DNA of 64,000 nucleotides from Arctopsyche grandis (taxonomy: Eukaryota; Arthropoda; Insecta; Trichoptera; Hydropsychidae): the NCBI RefSeq assembly GCF_051622035.1, contig NC_135357.1, positions 36,315,691 through 36,379,690 on the forward strand, given 5' to 3'. Below are positions 9,857 through 22,856 of this stretch, in pieces (the first letter of the stretch is position 1; each line of letters starts with the position of its first letter). Under the pieces are notes generated by a model that worked only from the letters and a program-made list of their open reading frames with translations, did not search any database and had not been told where the DNA came from. Made by a program: the position numbers and the translations under genes.

Positions 9857-12800
9857 ATGGGATCCGTAAAATACGCTGATCTGATCCGCACCATAGAAGA
9901 AGATGATCCTTCGCAGCCAGGAGCCTCTGATGAATCCGACCAAGAAGTTGAGGTATCGAAAGTTTCATAACCTCAAAAATAATTATGTACATCAACTTTT
10001 CGCATATCTAATAAAACTCATTTTTTATTATTACAGTACCAGCCATCGAAAGCCAAAAACAAAAAGAAAGTAGATTTCAATCCAAATTTCAAATTCGTTT
10101 CATCAGTAGCTGAATACAATAAAGTAAGCATCACATCAATTTACTAACTGTGTGCAGCATATCTTTACATAGTCAACATTTTATTCATCGTTATTTTAGG
10201 ACACGTGGGACGATTTAGCCAAATACGTGAAACGAAAAGTCAAATCAAAAACTGAAGATAGAATTAAAAAAGTACGAGAAGAAAGCAGAATGAATTTGAA
10301 AGAAGAGAATGATTCTGAAGAAGAAGGTGTAACTTTGGAATAAAGCTTGAGCATATTAATTTCGATTACATTGTATTGACTTTTCATATGATTGTAGATG
10401 ACGCCAGTTGTGACGACATTCATATATCCGACGATGAGTTAAAGCACGACAACATCAAAGTCAAACCTAAAAAAATAACGAAGAAGCAGAAATTGAAAGT
10501 AAAACACATCAAAGTACATACTTGACTAAATAAAAAGCATTTTTTAACCCAACTTATATATGTATGTATATATCTATAGGAACTTGAAGACTTGGACAAT
10601 CCAGTCGTCGAGTACGAGTCGGACTATTTCGAAGAGGCTCCACCTTATGACGAAAACGCCTCATTCTACATAATGAACCTATCCAGGCCTTTATTAAAAG
10701 CCATCAGTGCGATGAACTTTGTCCATCCGACTCCGATTCAATCGGCTACGATACCCGTCGCATTGCTAGGTAGCAACAGTATAAATTAATACCATCGAAG
10801 TAGAATGGGTAGAAGCGCTCTTAGCTTACAAAAATGTTGCTACAAAAACTCCGTTCAAACGGAGATTTCGGCTGTTTTGCTCAGTTGATTGTTAATCTCT
10901 GTAGCAGTAGGATCTCTTTGAAATAGGCTCTACTAGTGAAATTGTGTGGTAGTATTATTTCGACAAAGTCCGAACATCTGTATGTGCCCGTGCGTCCCTG
11001 AACGTCAAGGGATGATCACTTCCACGAATTTTTTTTCCTCACTCTTTTGTCTCTCTTCTGACTTTCCGTCTCTCTCTTCGATGGCTCGCTTTTAAACGAT
11101 ACTTTTGTTAGGAATGACTATTCTATACATTATACTTCAATGATTAATACCCTATATTGTGACATATCAATCTCCCCTAATGATGTACAAATTTGGTTTT
11201 AGGTAAGGACGTGTGTGGTTGTGCCGCTACAGGTACTGGTAAGACTGCTGCTTACATGTTGCCGACACTCGAAAGATTGCTCTTTAAACCCCACACGGGA
11301 TCCCCCGTCACTCGGGTGGTCGTTCTCGTACCGACGAGAGAACTCGGCGTCCAAGTGTACCAAGTTTCCCGTCAACTCGCTCAGTTCACTAACGTGGAGG
11401 TCGGCCTGTCTGTCGGCGGTTTAGATCTTAAAGTGCAAGTACGTGTCGTTTGAATTTTCATATTATGTTGTACGTAATATAAAGATTATAATAAAATTTG
11501 TCGAATAGGAAACCGTTCTGCGTAAAAATCCTGATGTTGTCATCGCAACTCCCGGCAGATTGATAGATCATTTGCGAAATACGCCATCGTTCACTTTGCA
11601 TTCCATAGAAGTACTGATTCTCGACGAAGCAGATAGGTAATTTGACATTTAGAAACTCGTAAGGTAACAGTCGAAACAGCTTCAATTTTTAATATACATA
11701 ACATTCCATTCAGGATGTTGGACGAATACTTCGCTGATCAAATGAAGGAAATCATAAGAATGTGCTCGCCCAAGAGACAGACGATGCTCTTCTCGGCTAC
11801 GATGACCGAAGAAGTCAAAGAATTGGCTGCCGTTTCACTGTCGAAACCCGTCAAAATATTCGTCAACTCCAACAAAGAGGTAGCGTTCAATCTGCGACAG
11901 GAATTCATCAGGTAAAAGATCTACACCGACACCACACCCGAATGTATTTATTACTGTATAAAATGAGACATTTTTTAATTCTAGGATTCGAGTGGGCCGC
12001 GAAGGTGAACGTGAAGCCATTCTGGCGGCTTTGGTCTGTCGATCGTTCCGTTCCCAATGTCTGATATTCACCGGAACACGGTCCCAAGCTCATCGTCTTC
12101 ATCTGCTATTGGGATTGCTGGGAATTCAGTGCGCCGAACTACACGGAGCGTTGCCTCAACCTCAACGCTTAGCCGCACTGCAGACCTTCAAAGATCAACA
12201 GGCTGATATTTTGATAGCTACAGACGTTGCCGCTAGAGGTACATACACGCAAATCACATTGAAAACGTTTGTATGCATATATATATATTCAATAATGTGA
12301 AATGTTTACTGCAGGTTTGGATATCAGCGGAGTGAAGACTGTTATAAATTTTGTTATGCCGGCGACTGTCGAGCATTACATTCACAGGGTATATATATTA
12401 TTTAACATTTGTATGAATTTGTGGATCAGTTTGAATGTGTATTGATGATAAAATGGACAATGTTTTTAGGTCGGTAGAACTGCACGAGCCGGTAGGGCTG
12501 GTGTCTCCGTTTCGCTCGCTGGAGAAAAGGAAAGAAAGCTTGTGAAAGACATAGTGAAACGCGCTAAAAATCCAGTCAAAGCTAGAGTCATCCCGCCGGA
12601 GATCATCGCTAAATATAAAGCCAAAGTAGACGAGCTGGACCCTAAAATTGGTAAGACTCGTCTACTTACATGACGTGTAGTATGTCTTATACTCTGAAGA
12701 ACATATATATGTGGTAGAGTATCCTGTTCAGGACCACGGTTGGGATGTGGCGGTTTAGGTGTAGATCAAACACGTGCGTTTTCAGTCATGTTGTTTATTA

Positions 12801-13789
12801 AGACGATACGTGCGGAGGTTTAGCGACCAACCGCACGGAGCGCAGGTCCAACTGCGACTAACCGTTATATCTCTGCCCCTTTTCACAATCAGTCGTAACA
12901 TACTCTTTCTCAGCCATAGCCCTTTCGTTCAATTCCAACCCTACATATATTTTTAATGATTTCTTTAGAGGGAATTTTACAAGAAGAATATGCCGAGAGA
13001 ATGTTGTCCCGTGCTGAAAATCAACACAATAGATTGACTAAAAAATTAACCGGTGATGATAATGAAAGAGATCGCCCCTGGTTCCAAACTCACCAAGAGC
13101 GTAGAGCCGAAAAGGAAAGACTAGCACTCACAGCAAATCCTATAGCCAACAAAAAAGACAAAGAGCCATCGAAACGTATGTACATATATATTGATAATAC
13201 TAAAGCTATTCTATATTCTTTCGATTATGTTTCACTATTTTTTTTTTATATTACAGCTAAAAATGACAAAGGTGCAAAAACACCAGATAAAAATCCCAAG
13301 AAAGGAAAAATGGATAAGAACAAAGGCAAACCGAAGAAGCTTACACCTGAAGATAGAGCAGAAGCTGAATTAGACAAGGTTTGTTCAGTCACATTTATAA
13401 TGTACGTGTATGCATAGTATTACGGTATTGAGCATGTCACATTTTAGGTTGCTTTGTATCAAGCTCGACTGTCTAAACGCAACAAGAAGCAGAAGCGAAT
13501 TCGTACTGTTTACGATAACGACGACTTAAATCAAAAGGCCAAGGCGGGACTGAAGAGGAAGGCGAGCAACTTCACCGACGATCTGACCGACGTGTCGAGG
13601 AAGGGCGCCAAGCGGATGAGGTACGACGCCAACGTCAGACAGAAAGAGATAAAAACGGGAAAAGTGCACCAGAGAGGCGGCAAAAAGCCAAACAAAATGG
13701 CGGGCGGCAATAGAAAGGGCAAAGGAATAAAATCGCCCAAAGGAAAAGCATTCGGAAAACCGCAGAGGGGAAAGAAAAGCACATTCTAA
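9857..13789 (+). CDS. Ddx27: DEAD-box ATP-dependent RNA helicase DDX27
   Basis: This is a nucleolar RNA helicase of the DDX27/Drs1 family, which acts in large-subunit pre-rRNA processing. Fourteen exons join in phase: 9857-9952, 10037-10123, 10200-10326, 10398-10513 (or ending 10498), 10580-10769, 11203-11438, 11509-11636, 11714-11911, 11985-12238, 12315-12388, 12470-12650, 12969-13175, 13257-13378 and 13448-13789. The product is about 785 residues, close to the human 796. Motifs run in the expected order: Q motif FVHPTPIQ (189-196), ATGTGKT (214-220), PTREL (249-253), DEAD (324-327), SAT (355-357) and [11 protein letters not shown] (501-511). An acidic and lysine-rich N-terminus and a very basic C-terminal tail follow the family pattern. 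All splice sites are GT-AG. Only the end of exon 4 is ambiguous. Confidence 0.97.
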
Positions 13790-13846
13790 AAGTGACGTCT
13801 CGATTTTGTAAATATTTATTTTGTACGATTGTTAATTAATAAGAGT

Positions 13847-13852
13847 AATAAA
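13847..13852 (+). promoter_or_regulatory. Polyadenylation signal of Ddx27
   Basis: AATAAA lies 58 bp after the Ddx27 stop codon, a normal position for the end of a short 3' UTR. Confidence 0.7.
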
Positions 13853-14348
13853 TGTCAAAGATGGCCATATTATGTTTTTTTTTTCCATTCACATTATATG
13901 ACCTCTGTACGAACAAAAAACTTATGTACATAATAAGAATAACCATACACATATTACACCCTAGCGTTTTAAATACAATTTATATACACCACTCTCATTT
14001 TACCAGAATTATCCGGAACAATCCAAACAATGAGTAAATTAACTACGTACTTATTTTCCAGGACAAGATAAAACGAGAGTACCGTATAATTTTAACAAGC
14101 TTTTTAAATTAGTTTTAAAAAATTATAACTGAATCTTGCAAAAGCTTTCAATTTGAAAACACATTTTCAAAGAACGTGGCGCTATATATAAAAATGATAC
14201 ATACATTATTAAATTAAACTAGCTAACCATTACATTTTACACAACTCCATTAAATGTCCAATCTTTTCACCATTGGGGGCAAAAATTGCTGAATCCAGCA
14301 GTAGGCCGCAATACGGAGCGCCTTTTTTCCACTTTTAAATACGAATAA

Positions 14349-14971
14349 AGATCTATTCATACTATCCAGCAATTCACGGCAACAGTTACTATTCATACTA
14401 TCAAGCATCTCACAGTTCCGGCACATTCAGACAACTTTTGGCTGAGCGTAAGGCAAAATCAGCTCAGTCAATATTGACACAATATGACGTTTCCGAAAAT
14501 ATTCATATGCGCATGCGCACCTCTCAAAAAGTACGCGTGCACTTGCCACTATGACGCAATGTCGTTCCACAGTGGCTAAAGAACACCGGTTTTGCTTGAT
14601 ACGTTACGATGACATGTACTGTATAGCAGTGGCGGCTCGTGAGAATTCATAGAGGGGGGGGGGGCTGAAGAGATTAATCGGGCTGTAGTATAATAGCGGT
14701 GATCAAATGCAGACAAAAAAAGCATGTATGTATGTCTATACTGGGAGGCTGCAGTCTATATGGACGGCAAAAACAGCATGCATTTGTACTATATTGGGAG
14801 GGCTGCAGCCCATATAGATGAGCCGCCACTGCTGTATAGTATGAATATATTTTGTCGACTGTTGCTGTTACGTCTACGCCGTGTTAGACACGAATGTGTC
14901 CATAAAAAATGTACAAAAGAATACTTTACTTTACAGTTGCCAGTATGTGCTGTGCTAGTATGAATAGACCT
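14349..14971. mobile_element. PIF/Harbinger-type MITE with TAA duplication
   Basis: The left end AGATCTATTCATACTATCCA and the inverted right end AGGTCTATTCATACTAGCAC are related over about 35 bp and match the termini of 8720-9441. TAA at 14346-14348 and 14972-14974 is the 3-bp duplication typical of this superfamily. A hAT MITE is nested inside. No transposase remains. Confidence 0.8.
14627..14831. mobile_element. hAT MITE, 205 bp, nested
   Basis: The ends CAGTGGCGGCTC and GAGCCGCCACTG are perfect 12-bp inverted repeats. A perfect 8-bp duplication, CTGTATAG, flanks the element at 14619-14626 and 14832-14839. It sits inside the Harbinger-type MITE, so it inserted later. Confidence 0.93.
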
Positions 14972-15161
14972 TAAAAGATACACATATTTATGTACATTAT
15001 CAATATAGTTTGAATTAGTGACCAATCACGACAAAAAATAAGTGAATAATCATGACAAAAACTAAGTTGATTACGTACATACCATACAATCAACGTTTGC
15101 CAGCCTCCTCGGCTTGGCAAACACACAAGTATTACATATTATAAATTGACACGGACGCAGT

Positions 15162-18100
15162 TTATTTATTTTTGGGACGCTTATCCGTGACCATGTTCAG
15201 ATATATACGCAAGTTTTCTTCCAATGTTCTAAGGTCTCTCGTCGTTTGTGGATGCATATAGTCATGGGGCACGTTCAACGCTGCAGACTTTGTCATTTTG
15301 TTCGGCAACAACGACAAGATGGTTCCATCCGACAGCGGTATGTTGCAGTTCGCCTGGTATGTTGCAGTGCTGTTAACAAAAAAAAAAAAAAAACAAAATC
15401 AAAATCTTATCACCTCTAAAAGTCTTCGAAAGCATCGAAGCTGTATAAAATTAATACCTGTTGACTAGCAGCGGACTTCCCGACAAGGACACGACCATTT
15501 CTCCCTGTCGTGGCCTTCGTAGCACCGTTATAGGCGTATCAGGTACAATCTAAGGACACAACGAAAACCTTTAACTTCATATGCAATCATAGTACCCAGC
15601 TGAGCTTAAAATCTAATACTTTAAGTCAAGTATGAAGTCTGGCCGCTTACGCAACTTAAATAACAAAAACGAATACCCAACGTCGCCCGAGTCAAAATTA
15701 TTCAATAGTATTTAATTGCATATATACAGCTTTTATCACTCGTCGTTCGAATTTTCAATTTTTTTTCTTCATCCAAATTTTTGTAATTAACTGCTTTTCG
15801 AATTTAATAAATATTTTGTAATAAATAACAATAATGTATTTAGTTTTATAATATAATTTTCCTCGAAGTGAATAAATGCTATTTGATAGTAAAAATAGAA
15901 ATGGAAAGAGGGAGGCTGCAAAAACATATTTGAGTACATAATTTAGGTACATTTAAAAATATGGTAAACGGATTATTGCGCAAATTGCGATCGCGCGCAC
16001 GACAATCGTTGCCACAAAAATCGCGAATACGGAATATCTGTCACTGGAGTTCTCGTTAGTACAATATTTCGCGTGGATTGATGGAGTTTTTGGGTGCCAG
16101 ATGTTCCGTGATTGAGATTTTAGTGATCGCACTTTGCAGAATAATCACCGAGCCTACAAATATATACATATATGAATTACTATTAAAATATATTATTCAT
16201 TCGATGTTAACCTTGGGTGTGATGAGGGGATATTGAGGAGTGGCGTTGACACGGTTTGCCGGTGTACGATAGCGCGGCCGTGCAGACCGCGACTGTCTCA
16301 TCGAAGATCCCACACTCGAGCTGCGGCTACGTTTCAAGCCGTATTTAACACTCGGTGGGCCCAAATTGGACGGCGTGCGCCCTCTTGCGGCATGACCTGA
16401 AACGTTATACATACATATTTTCACACTGATTTATTTATATATTTAAAACAATACGACGGTGCATACTTGAGGCGTAGTTGGTGCGCGACACGCTTCGGCT
16501 GACGCGTTGCGAGCTACTCCTGGTCGCTCCGGCTGAGACGCAGACGGCATCTGTAACGTAGCCTGTTTGTTGGGACACCGACATGCATGTACCAAAGGTT
16601 CCACAAGAAGACCACAAACACCGATGCGAAGATGCGAAGACAATGTTATGTGAAAAGTTAAGAACGATATGTGAAGGTGTGTAACAATGAGTGTAATCCG
16701 CATACAATGTGATTACAGTGCTAATGTATTATATTAAGAGTGTCGGCAGTTAGTAGTTGATTAAAGCACATATGTACATATGTATGTAGGGAGTTTTGAT
16801 AAGTGAAAAGATAGTATATGATTAAGTTGTGCAGTGTGTGAATAAGCCAAATATAAATCAACCATTTTATATATACACATAAATATAAATGGCGTCCTGC
16901 AGGGATGCATACTCTGTCTTGATTTTCTTAATATTGTTACATACGCCGCGGATTAAGCGAATAGAATCCCAGAGACTGTGTGACCGTTCAAGGATTATCT
17001 GTTAACGGATTAACTAAATGCATACCGTGCGACTGGTATAAGTGGTTTTAAGGATTAGCGACAAGCTAAGTGCATGAAAGCTAAACAATGATTGCACTTC
17101 TCATACCGTGGGAATACATATCCGAATACGTGACTATACAGTAGGTAAACAGATTAGACGTCCTGAGAGATCTACCACTTATAAGGCGGTACGTAGGCGA
17201 TATCATGTCATTCTGGAATGAGCACTGTCAGTACGTATATCTCCTGAATCATCAATAAATGCTGTGAAACGACTGTTGGACTTTTACTTGGATCCTCCAC
17301 CCACCCCTACGCAACAATATATATGGGGAATACATAATAGAAGACTCGACAAATGTGGAATAACAATAGGCGGCAAAAGATGTCTAATTTAAGATTCAAG
17401 GACGACATGACACGTTAATGGCTAGCAATGATGATGAAATGGCTGAACTATGTACTTCGTAGAATAGAGATAGAGAGTATACATCCGGGTCCAGAGATGA
17501 ACAAAAATAAGATAAAAATCCTATTCGTAGACAGATTTGAGTCTCTCAACAAGTCCATTGATTTAACCCTGATTTTAAGTTCTCAAGTCTTTTCTGTTGA
17601 AAGCCTGCCACGCTGAAAATTTCCAGCTAGAATTATTTAGAAATCCAATAGAAAGCCGGTATAAAAATTGTAGCTAATCCAAACAAACCCTAGATAACTA
17701 CTGTCGAGGATTTCGAGTTTTGTAAAGTTGTGTTAAGTCTCTCGGATATATCTTGCAACAATATAAAATAAGCAAAAGAAGTCTATTAACGAATGTATTT
17801 TTCCAAAACTAGTTCCATCTTCTTCATTGTTGTTAAAATTTAATGCTCATAATCTAAATGCATCTAAAATACTCAGCAGTTAGGGATTTCCATCGGGAAA
17901 TTCTGCTATGGTTACAAATTCAGAAATTCCGGTGTAAACCAGTCTTTATAAACGTTGACACAGATTACACAACCCATGTTCAATGCGTTTTATTTCAATG
18001 CTACCTGCTAAAGTCTATGCGGGTAGTATTCTTGTTTACTTTGTACAACAATACGACGCCTATCAGCGTTTTTCAGGCCCATGGAGTTGTTGGCAAAACG

Positions 18101-20462
18101 CCAATCGGCGTTGGTCAGCATTCAAAGGGTTAAAATGATATGAGGTTCGGGTTTATTTGCAGGAACTGGGTGTAAAGACATTAACATGGCCTGGGAATAG
18201 TCCCAATTTAAACCCAATTGAAAATTTATGGATGGCTATTAAATACAGGATTAGTAAAACAAATATGTCTAGCCATCAATCATTAAAAGAGACCATTGAA
18301 AAAGTATGGTATGAAGACTTCCCCATCGACATTTTAAGAAACTTAATAGATTCTATTCCTTACCGTATAAAAGCCGTCATAAAATTAAAAGGAGCCGCAA
18401 CAAAATATTAATTAAGTTTCTATAATTTGTAAATAATACCATGTGACTAATAAAATTAAAAGTTTACGCTCAACTGTGTTTTTTCATTCAAAATTTCATT
18501 CAACTGTGGAGACTGCGTTTGGTCATAAAAACCGGCTCGGACTAAAATTCTCCCTACCTTTTTTTTGTTGTTTCTTTTCTTAACGATTGTCGTTAAAATA
18601 AAGCACTATGATATAATCTACCATTTTAATGACTTTGGGTGTTTATTTTATTTAAGATCACTGAAATTTCACGCAAAATCACATTGTTCTATGGTGTTCC
18701 GGTTTCCGAAACCGTGACTGCATGTATTCGATAAATTGTACTCATAATTCTTACTATTAATATATTGTATATATATATTTTTGCAGATAGAAACGATATA
18801 TACAATTTGAAAACCCTCAGGCAACTGATGAAGAACGAAAGTTTTGAAATTTCGATTGGCAACCTGTTTTTTGTAAACTTTACGTTCGCGTATTCATTAC
18901 TTGGAATCGTCACATCGTATTGTATTATTTTGATTCAAACTAGTGATAATGTATTGGGAATCAGACGCATGTAAAATGCAGTATAATTACAAATATACTA
19001 CTAGTGTTGTGTCCGATGGAATATCATCGCATGCGTTATGGCATATTAAGCTATTAATTTAAAAGAAATGTGTCGTTTCTGTGTTCGATCCGCATGCGGT
19101 CGAATTTTTTTAAAATACCTTTTAAATATATTTAATTTAAAATTTATATTTAATTTTTTAATATGAAAATAAAATGGTATAAACTACCTACCTACCAACT
19201 TAACAATATAAAATACCAATAGAAAAATTAATTAATTAAATAAATTTTCAATAGATGGCACTAAATGCTCAGAGACTAATTTGCCTAGAGGGAACATTGG
19301 TAGGAAACAGTATACAGGTTTTCCACCTCAAATTCAATATTTTCCATTTCAAATTAAACATTTATTGATTATTACTACACGGATGTGAAACTTGGACTCT
19401 GAAGAAGACCGCGTATGCTGAAGATTCCGTGGACCAAAAAGACATCAAACAAAGCTGTCCTCGGCATGATGGGGAGAGGCAGGGAACTTGTTTCTGTCAT
19501 CAAGCGGAGAAAGATGGAGTACCTCGGGCACATGATACGGGGTCCAAAATACGAATTTCTCCGTTTGATAACAATGGGGAAAATAGAAGGAAAAAGTTAT
19601 CTTGGCTTCGAAACATGCGCATGTGGACCGATATGAGCGCCGAAGAGCTGTTCCGAGCCGCTGAAGACCGATGTGGATATCTTCAAATAATTGACGAGGT
19701 GGTCGCCAACGTCCGGATGCGGACAAGGCATTAACAAGAAGAATTTATTGATTGCGGCAATGAATATTGATGTAATTGTGTAGCATGAAATCATTGAGCA
19801 ATCCACAGTTACATAATTCCAATAGTTTTGCGACTTTATTGAAAGATTGTTGCAGAATTAGAAGAAAATATTCTTGAAAAAGTATTACACGAGTGCGTGA
19901 GCTGGTTGAACGTACAAACCATTCTTTAATTATTTTACCTCCATACACACCAATGATGAATCCCATTGAAGAAGTATGTTCTAAGATTATATGTTCTCGC
20001 AGGAATTTGCTTGCAGACCCATCGATCGGATAAAATTTGGTGGAGATCATACAAGATCAAAATATTCAATTTGAAATGGAAAATATTGAATTTGAGGTGG
20101 AAAACCTGGATATATAGAAGTTTTTTGTTGATCTGTTATTATGTTCGTATTATATTCGTACGATTTTCTGGGAGTGTTTTAACTGTAACGTACATATTAT
20201 ATGTCGCATCGAAACGACTACAGAATAGCGATATTATATACATACATATATGATGATTAGCTTGGATTTTTAAAATGTATTTTATGCTTAGTCATTATAG
20301 CGATGCCCTGGAGTAAATCTGTAATGTCACCATGACGAAATTATAACAAATAAATAAATATGTATATTATGTAGATACACTTACAGAGGTTTTCAATGCA
20401 CAAAATCATATTGACTTAAGATTTTCGCTTCTAAAATTAATTTCATCAATTTTTTAGTATAG

Positions 20463-20501
<39 letters not shown>

Positions 20502-21502
20502 AAGTTTTTTGGAAGTTCTCAAAAGATAAAGAAAAAATACCAAGAAAACAGAATAAAGCCATTGATTATTTAAATATACATATGTATAATAATATATCCA
20601 CCATCATGTACATATGTGCATTAGTTGAAATTATCACATCTTACTATATTATTTTGATTCAAAGAAGTCATGATGTATTGGGAATTTAAAATGTATAATA
20701 CATATAGTATGATATGATTAGATATAAAATAATAATAAAAGTTGAAAAACTGAAATCTCTAAAAAAAAAATTAAAGAATTGTTTAGTTATTGTAAGAGAA
20801 GCTTTACAATTCTTTAAAAAAAGGTTAGTAAGTTGGATAATGATGTGTAAATGATTAATAAGAAAGCGGATCATGTCAAACATTAACGTATCATAGAATG
20901 AAACATAATTACCGTCGTCTTTCTGACTAGACAGTGAGCCATCGGTGTGCGTAGCTCGATTCTGCTCGCATACAATATCTGGAGCGGCAGCCTCCTCTTG
21001 TTTGGCACACTCTTCTCTCTATACCGGATGAAAATATTAATACGTTTCAATATAACGTTGATCATAGCGACCGATTTTTGCTTACGAATTGTCTGACGGT
21101 CTTCTTGAGCAGCTCCGGTCCAAACGTGACGAGCATCAACGTGTAGGACTCCATCAATTGTTTCTTTTTCATCTCATAGAAGTCGCGCAAATTTGACTCT
21201 CGTATTTTCACTGAAAAAGATACAACTTTCGATACATAAACATGATCTTGGGTATCGTCGCTAGTTATTTACATACATTCAATCATTCTTAATGTTTATT
21301 GTCGCTAGTTAGCTACATACATGCTATCATTTTTAATATTTATAAAACCAATTGGTTCAAAGCTGGTTTGTAGGTTATGCTCATTGTGAACAATGAAGGG
21401 ATGGGTACTACCTTGGTGCTCGAAGCGCTCGGAAAGTTCCTTGAAGGAGGCGCTGGAAGCACGCGACGAGACCCTGCGGGTGGTGGCTCTCGTTCGGGGC
21501 AT
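15162..21502 (-). CDS. borr: Borealin, chromosomal passenger complex subunit
   Basis: Borealin links INCENP and survivin to centromeres in the Aurora B passenger complex. Seven exons on the minus strand join in phase: 21502-21412, 21210-21086, 21018-20913, 16550-16467, 16396-16212, 15549-15458 and 15369-15162. They encode about 296 residues, typical of the family. The start MPRTRATTRR matches the conserved MPRT opening. Residues about 20-75 (FKELSERFEHQ through LLKKTVRQF) form the helical N-terminal segment that binds INCENP and survivin. A serine/arginine-rich linker follows, then LITPK and the C-terminal dimerisation region with VSLSGSPLLVNS and IPLSDGTILSLLP. Intron 3 (16551-20912) is 4.4 kb and filled with transposons. 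The call rests on motif order and length; no single catalytic residue exists to check. Confidence 0.88.
15990..16155 (-). mobile_element. Family A MITE remnant in a borealin intron
   Basis: This is a diverged inverted copy. It keeps AAAATCGCGAATACGGAATAT, the TGCCAGATGTTCCGTGATTG segment and the terminal ATAATCACCGAGCC. It lies between borealin exons 5 and 6. The left border is uncertain. Confidence 0.7.
16935..17316 (+). mobile_element. Solo LTR with 4-bp target duplication
   Basis: The 382-bp segment starts TGTTACATACGCC and ends CCCTACGCAACA, so it has the TG...CA ends of an LTR. ATAT flanks it at 16931-16934 and 17317-17320. It contains AATAAATGCTGTGAAACGAC, with a polyadenylation signal near its 3' end. 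No internal retrotransposon region adjoins it, so it is a solo LTR left by recombination, probably of a Ty3/gypsy-type element. Confidence 0.75.
17567..18129. mobile_element. piggyBac-like MITE flanked by TTAA
   Basis: TTAA lies at 17563-17566 and 18130-18133. The right end CAGCATTCAAAGGG is intact; the left end CCCTGATTTTAAG is diverged. The interior aligns closely with 52713-53273. It lies in borealin intron 3. Confidence 0.82.
18150..18411 (+). mobile_element. Tc1/mariner transposase C-terminal fragment
   Basis: An open frame of about 84 codons reads TWPGNSPNLNPIENLW, the C-terminal DDE motif block of Tc1-like transposases, then a helical tail ending in a stop at 18409-18411. The first two catalytic aspartates are absent upstream, so it is a 5'-truncated relic. 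Confidence 0.85.
19001..19330 (+). repeat. Dispersed repeat, same family as 5690-6010
   Basis: It opens CTAGTGTTGTGTCCGATGG and shares CATCGCATG, a CGGTCGAATTTTTTT run, CTACCTACC and GATGGCACTAAATGCTCAG with 5690-6010. The opening also matches 40598-40630. Confidence 0.7.
19370..19737 (+). mobile_element. RTE-type LINE reverse transcriptase, C-terminal remnant
   Basis: With frame changes, the segment reads MLKIPWTKKTSNKAVL, RKMEYLGHMIRGPKYEFLRL and MGKIEGKS. This is the typical C-terminal stretch of RTE-like reverse transcriptases found in insect genomes. The upstream catalytic domain is missing. Confidence 0.75.
19860..20035 (+). mobile_element. IS630/Tc1-like transposase fragment
   Basis: One frame reads RVRELVERTNHSLIILPPYT, then PMMNPIEEVCSKI. 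This matches the second aspartate-to-glutamate block of IS630/Tc1-like DDE transposases. The rest is absent, and the piece abuts the RTE remnant. Confidence 0.7.
20464..20498. repeat. AT dinucleotide microsatellite
   Basis: A run of about 17 AT units lies in borealin intron 3. Confidence 0.85.
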
Positions 21503-21959
21503 CTTTTTATTTTCACCTTCACACGAACAAGCGAATGGAAACCAGAGCAAGGACACAAAGACGAGCTCACAGCAATCGGCCGAATTGAAACTTCAACGGC
21601 AACGGTCGCGCACAGGTTGACCAACTCACTCGACGGAGAAATTCATACGCTCTCACATATGTATGTGAGCACTCTACAAATTCTGTGGATTAATATCTTA
21701 CAATAACTAGAATGATAATATAGGATTTCAAAAGTAAAATAAGTCAACCGGGAATCAATTCGGAATGAATCAACAGAAAAATGTCTGGTAAACCTAGTTT
21801 GTTATCCGGAAATCTATAACTGATTTTAAAGAAGAAGATTCAATTTCCAGGAATTCAATTCTGTCTTTTCCTTACGTTTAGGTCAAATTGCTGATTGTGA
21901 TTTGAATTGTGATTATTCTGCACAAAGCGATCACGAAACATCTGGCACCCGAAAATTTC

Positions 21960-22469
21960 GGTAAAAGTCGGAATTCTCGACAGAGCGGACCCTCTAGGCT
22001 CGGAAGCGAGGCTCGGTCGACCCGCTCCTTCGTATATAATTTCGGAAGGCTGGGCAGCGTACGGAAATATTCCGAATTCTGGTAAAAGTGGTTAAAATTT
22101 CGTGGATCCAAATGATAGTGAAATACATACGCAAAATGTGGAAAATATGTGGATGCGTGGGAAAAGAAAGATGAAGCGTCAATTTGGCACAACGCGTGCC
22201 CGTTTTGATTCATATTTAGATGAATTTGTATTGAACCACAAACGAATGCGTGTATATTCCATTCGCAATACGCTGCCCAACCGTCCGAAATTATATGCGA
22301 TCCAGGCAGTATATTTCGGAGTATTTCATCAGGTAAAAGTTGAGTTAATTCAGGGCACGACAATACTATTGGCATCGCAAAGAGTAGCCAATCACAGGAA
22401 GGAGCAGGGCGACTGAGCCTCGCTTCCGCGTCTAGAGGGTCCACCTTGTCGAGAATTCCGACTTTTACC
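21960..22469. mobile_element. Merlin-like element with internal inversion
   Basis: Both ends begin GGTAAAAGTCGGAATTCTCG when read inward, and the inverted repeats extend past GGACCCTCTAG. On the minus strand at about 22370-22240 one frame reads EILRNILPGSHIISDGWAAY. On the plus strand at 22102-22230 another reads HTQNVENMWMRGKRKMKRQF, then SYLDEF. In Merlin/ISXO2-type transposases these blocks follow each other on one strand. Here they point toward each other, so one block is inverted. The outer flanks are pieces of a family A MITE. The coding remnant is too short and rearranged to be active. Confidence 0.78.
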
Positions 22470-22856
22470 TTCGCGATTTTCGTGTATCTGATCGCAATGT
22501 GCGAAATAGCCCGTTTTATGAATGTATTCGTAAATAAAAAATGCAAAATATTGACAGAAAATATGTTTAATTAAAACATACTGATTTAAATCGACTCATT
22601 ATATATCCACCACCATGTGTTAGTACTCCAGAGGTATTCAAAATTTAACAATGGGAAAAAATAAAAATAAATAACATTTATTTGATAATTTTTATTTTTT
22701 ATTTTATTTTATTTCAGTCAAATATGGAGAAATTTTTGCAGAATTTTGCAATACAAATTGAGGAACTTCAAGACGCTGAATAACTTGAGATTAGCAAGAG
22801 AGATTGGAAAAGAGATGCAAATTTTACTGGAACCGTTTCAACGAAAATCAAAAAAA

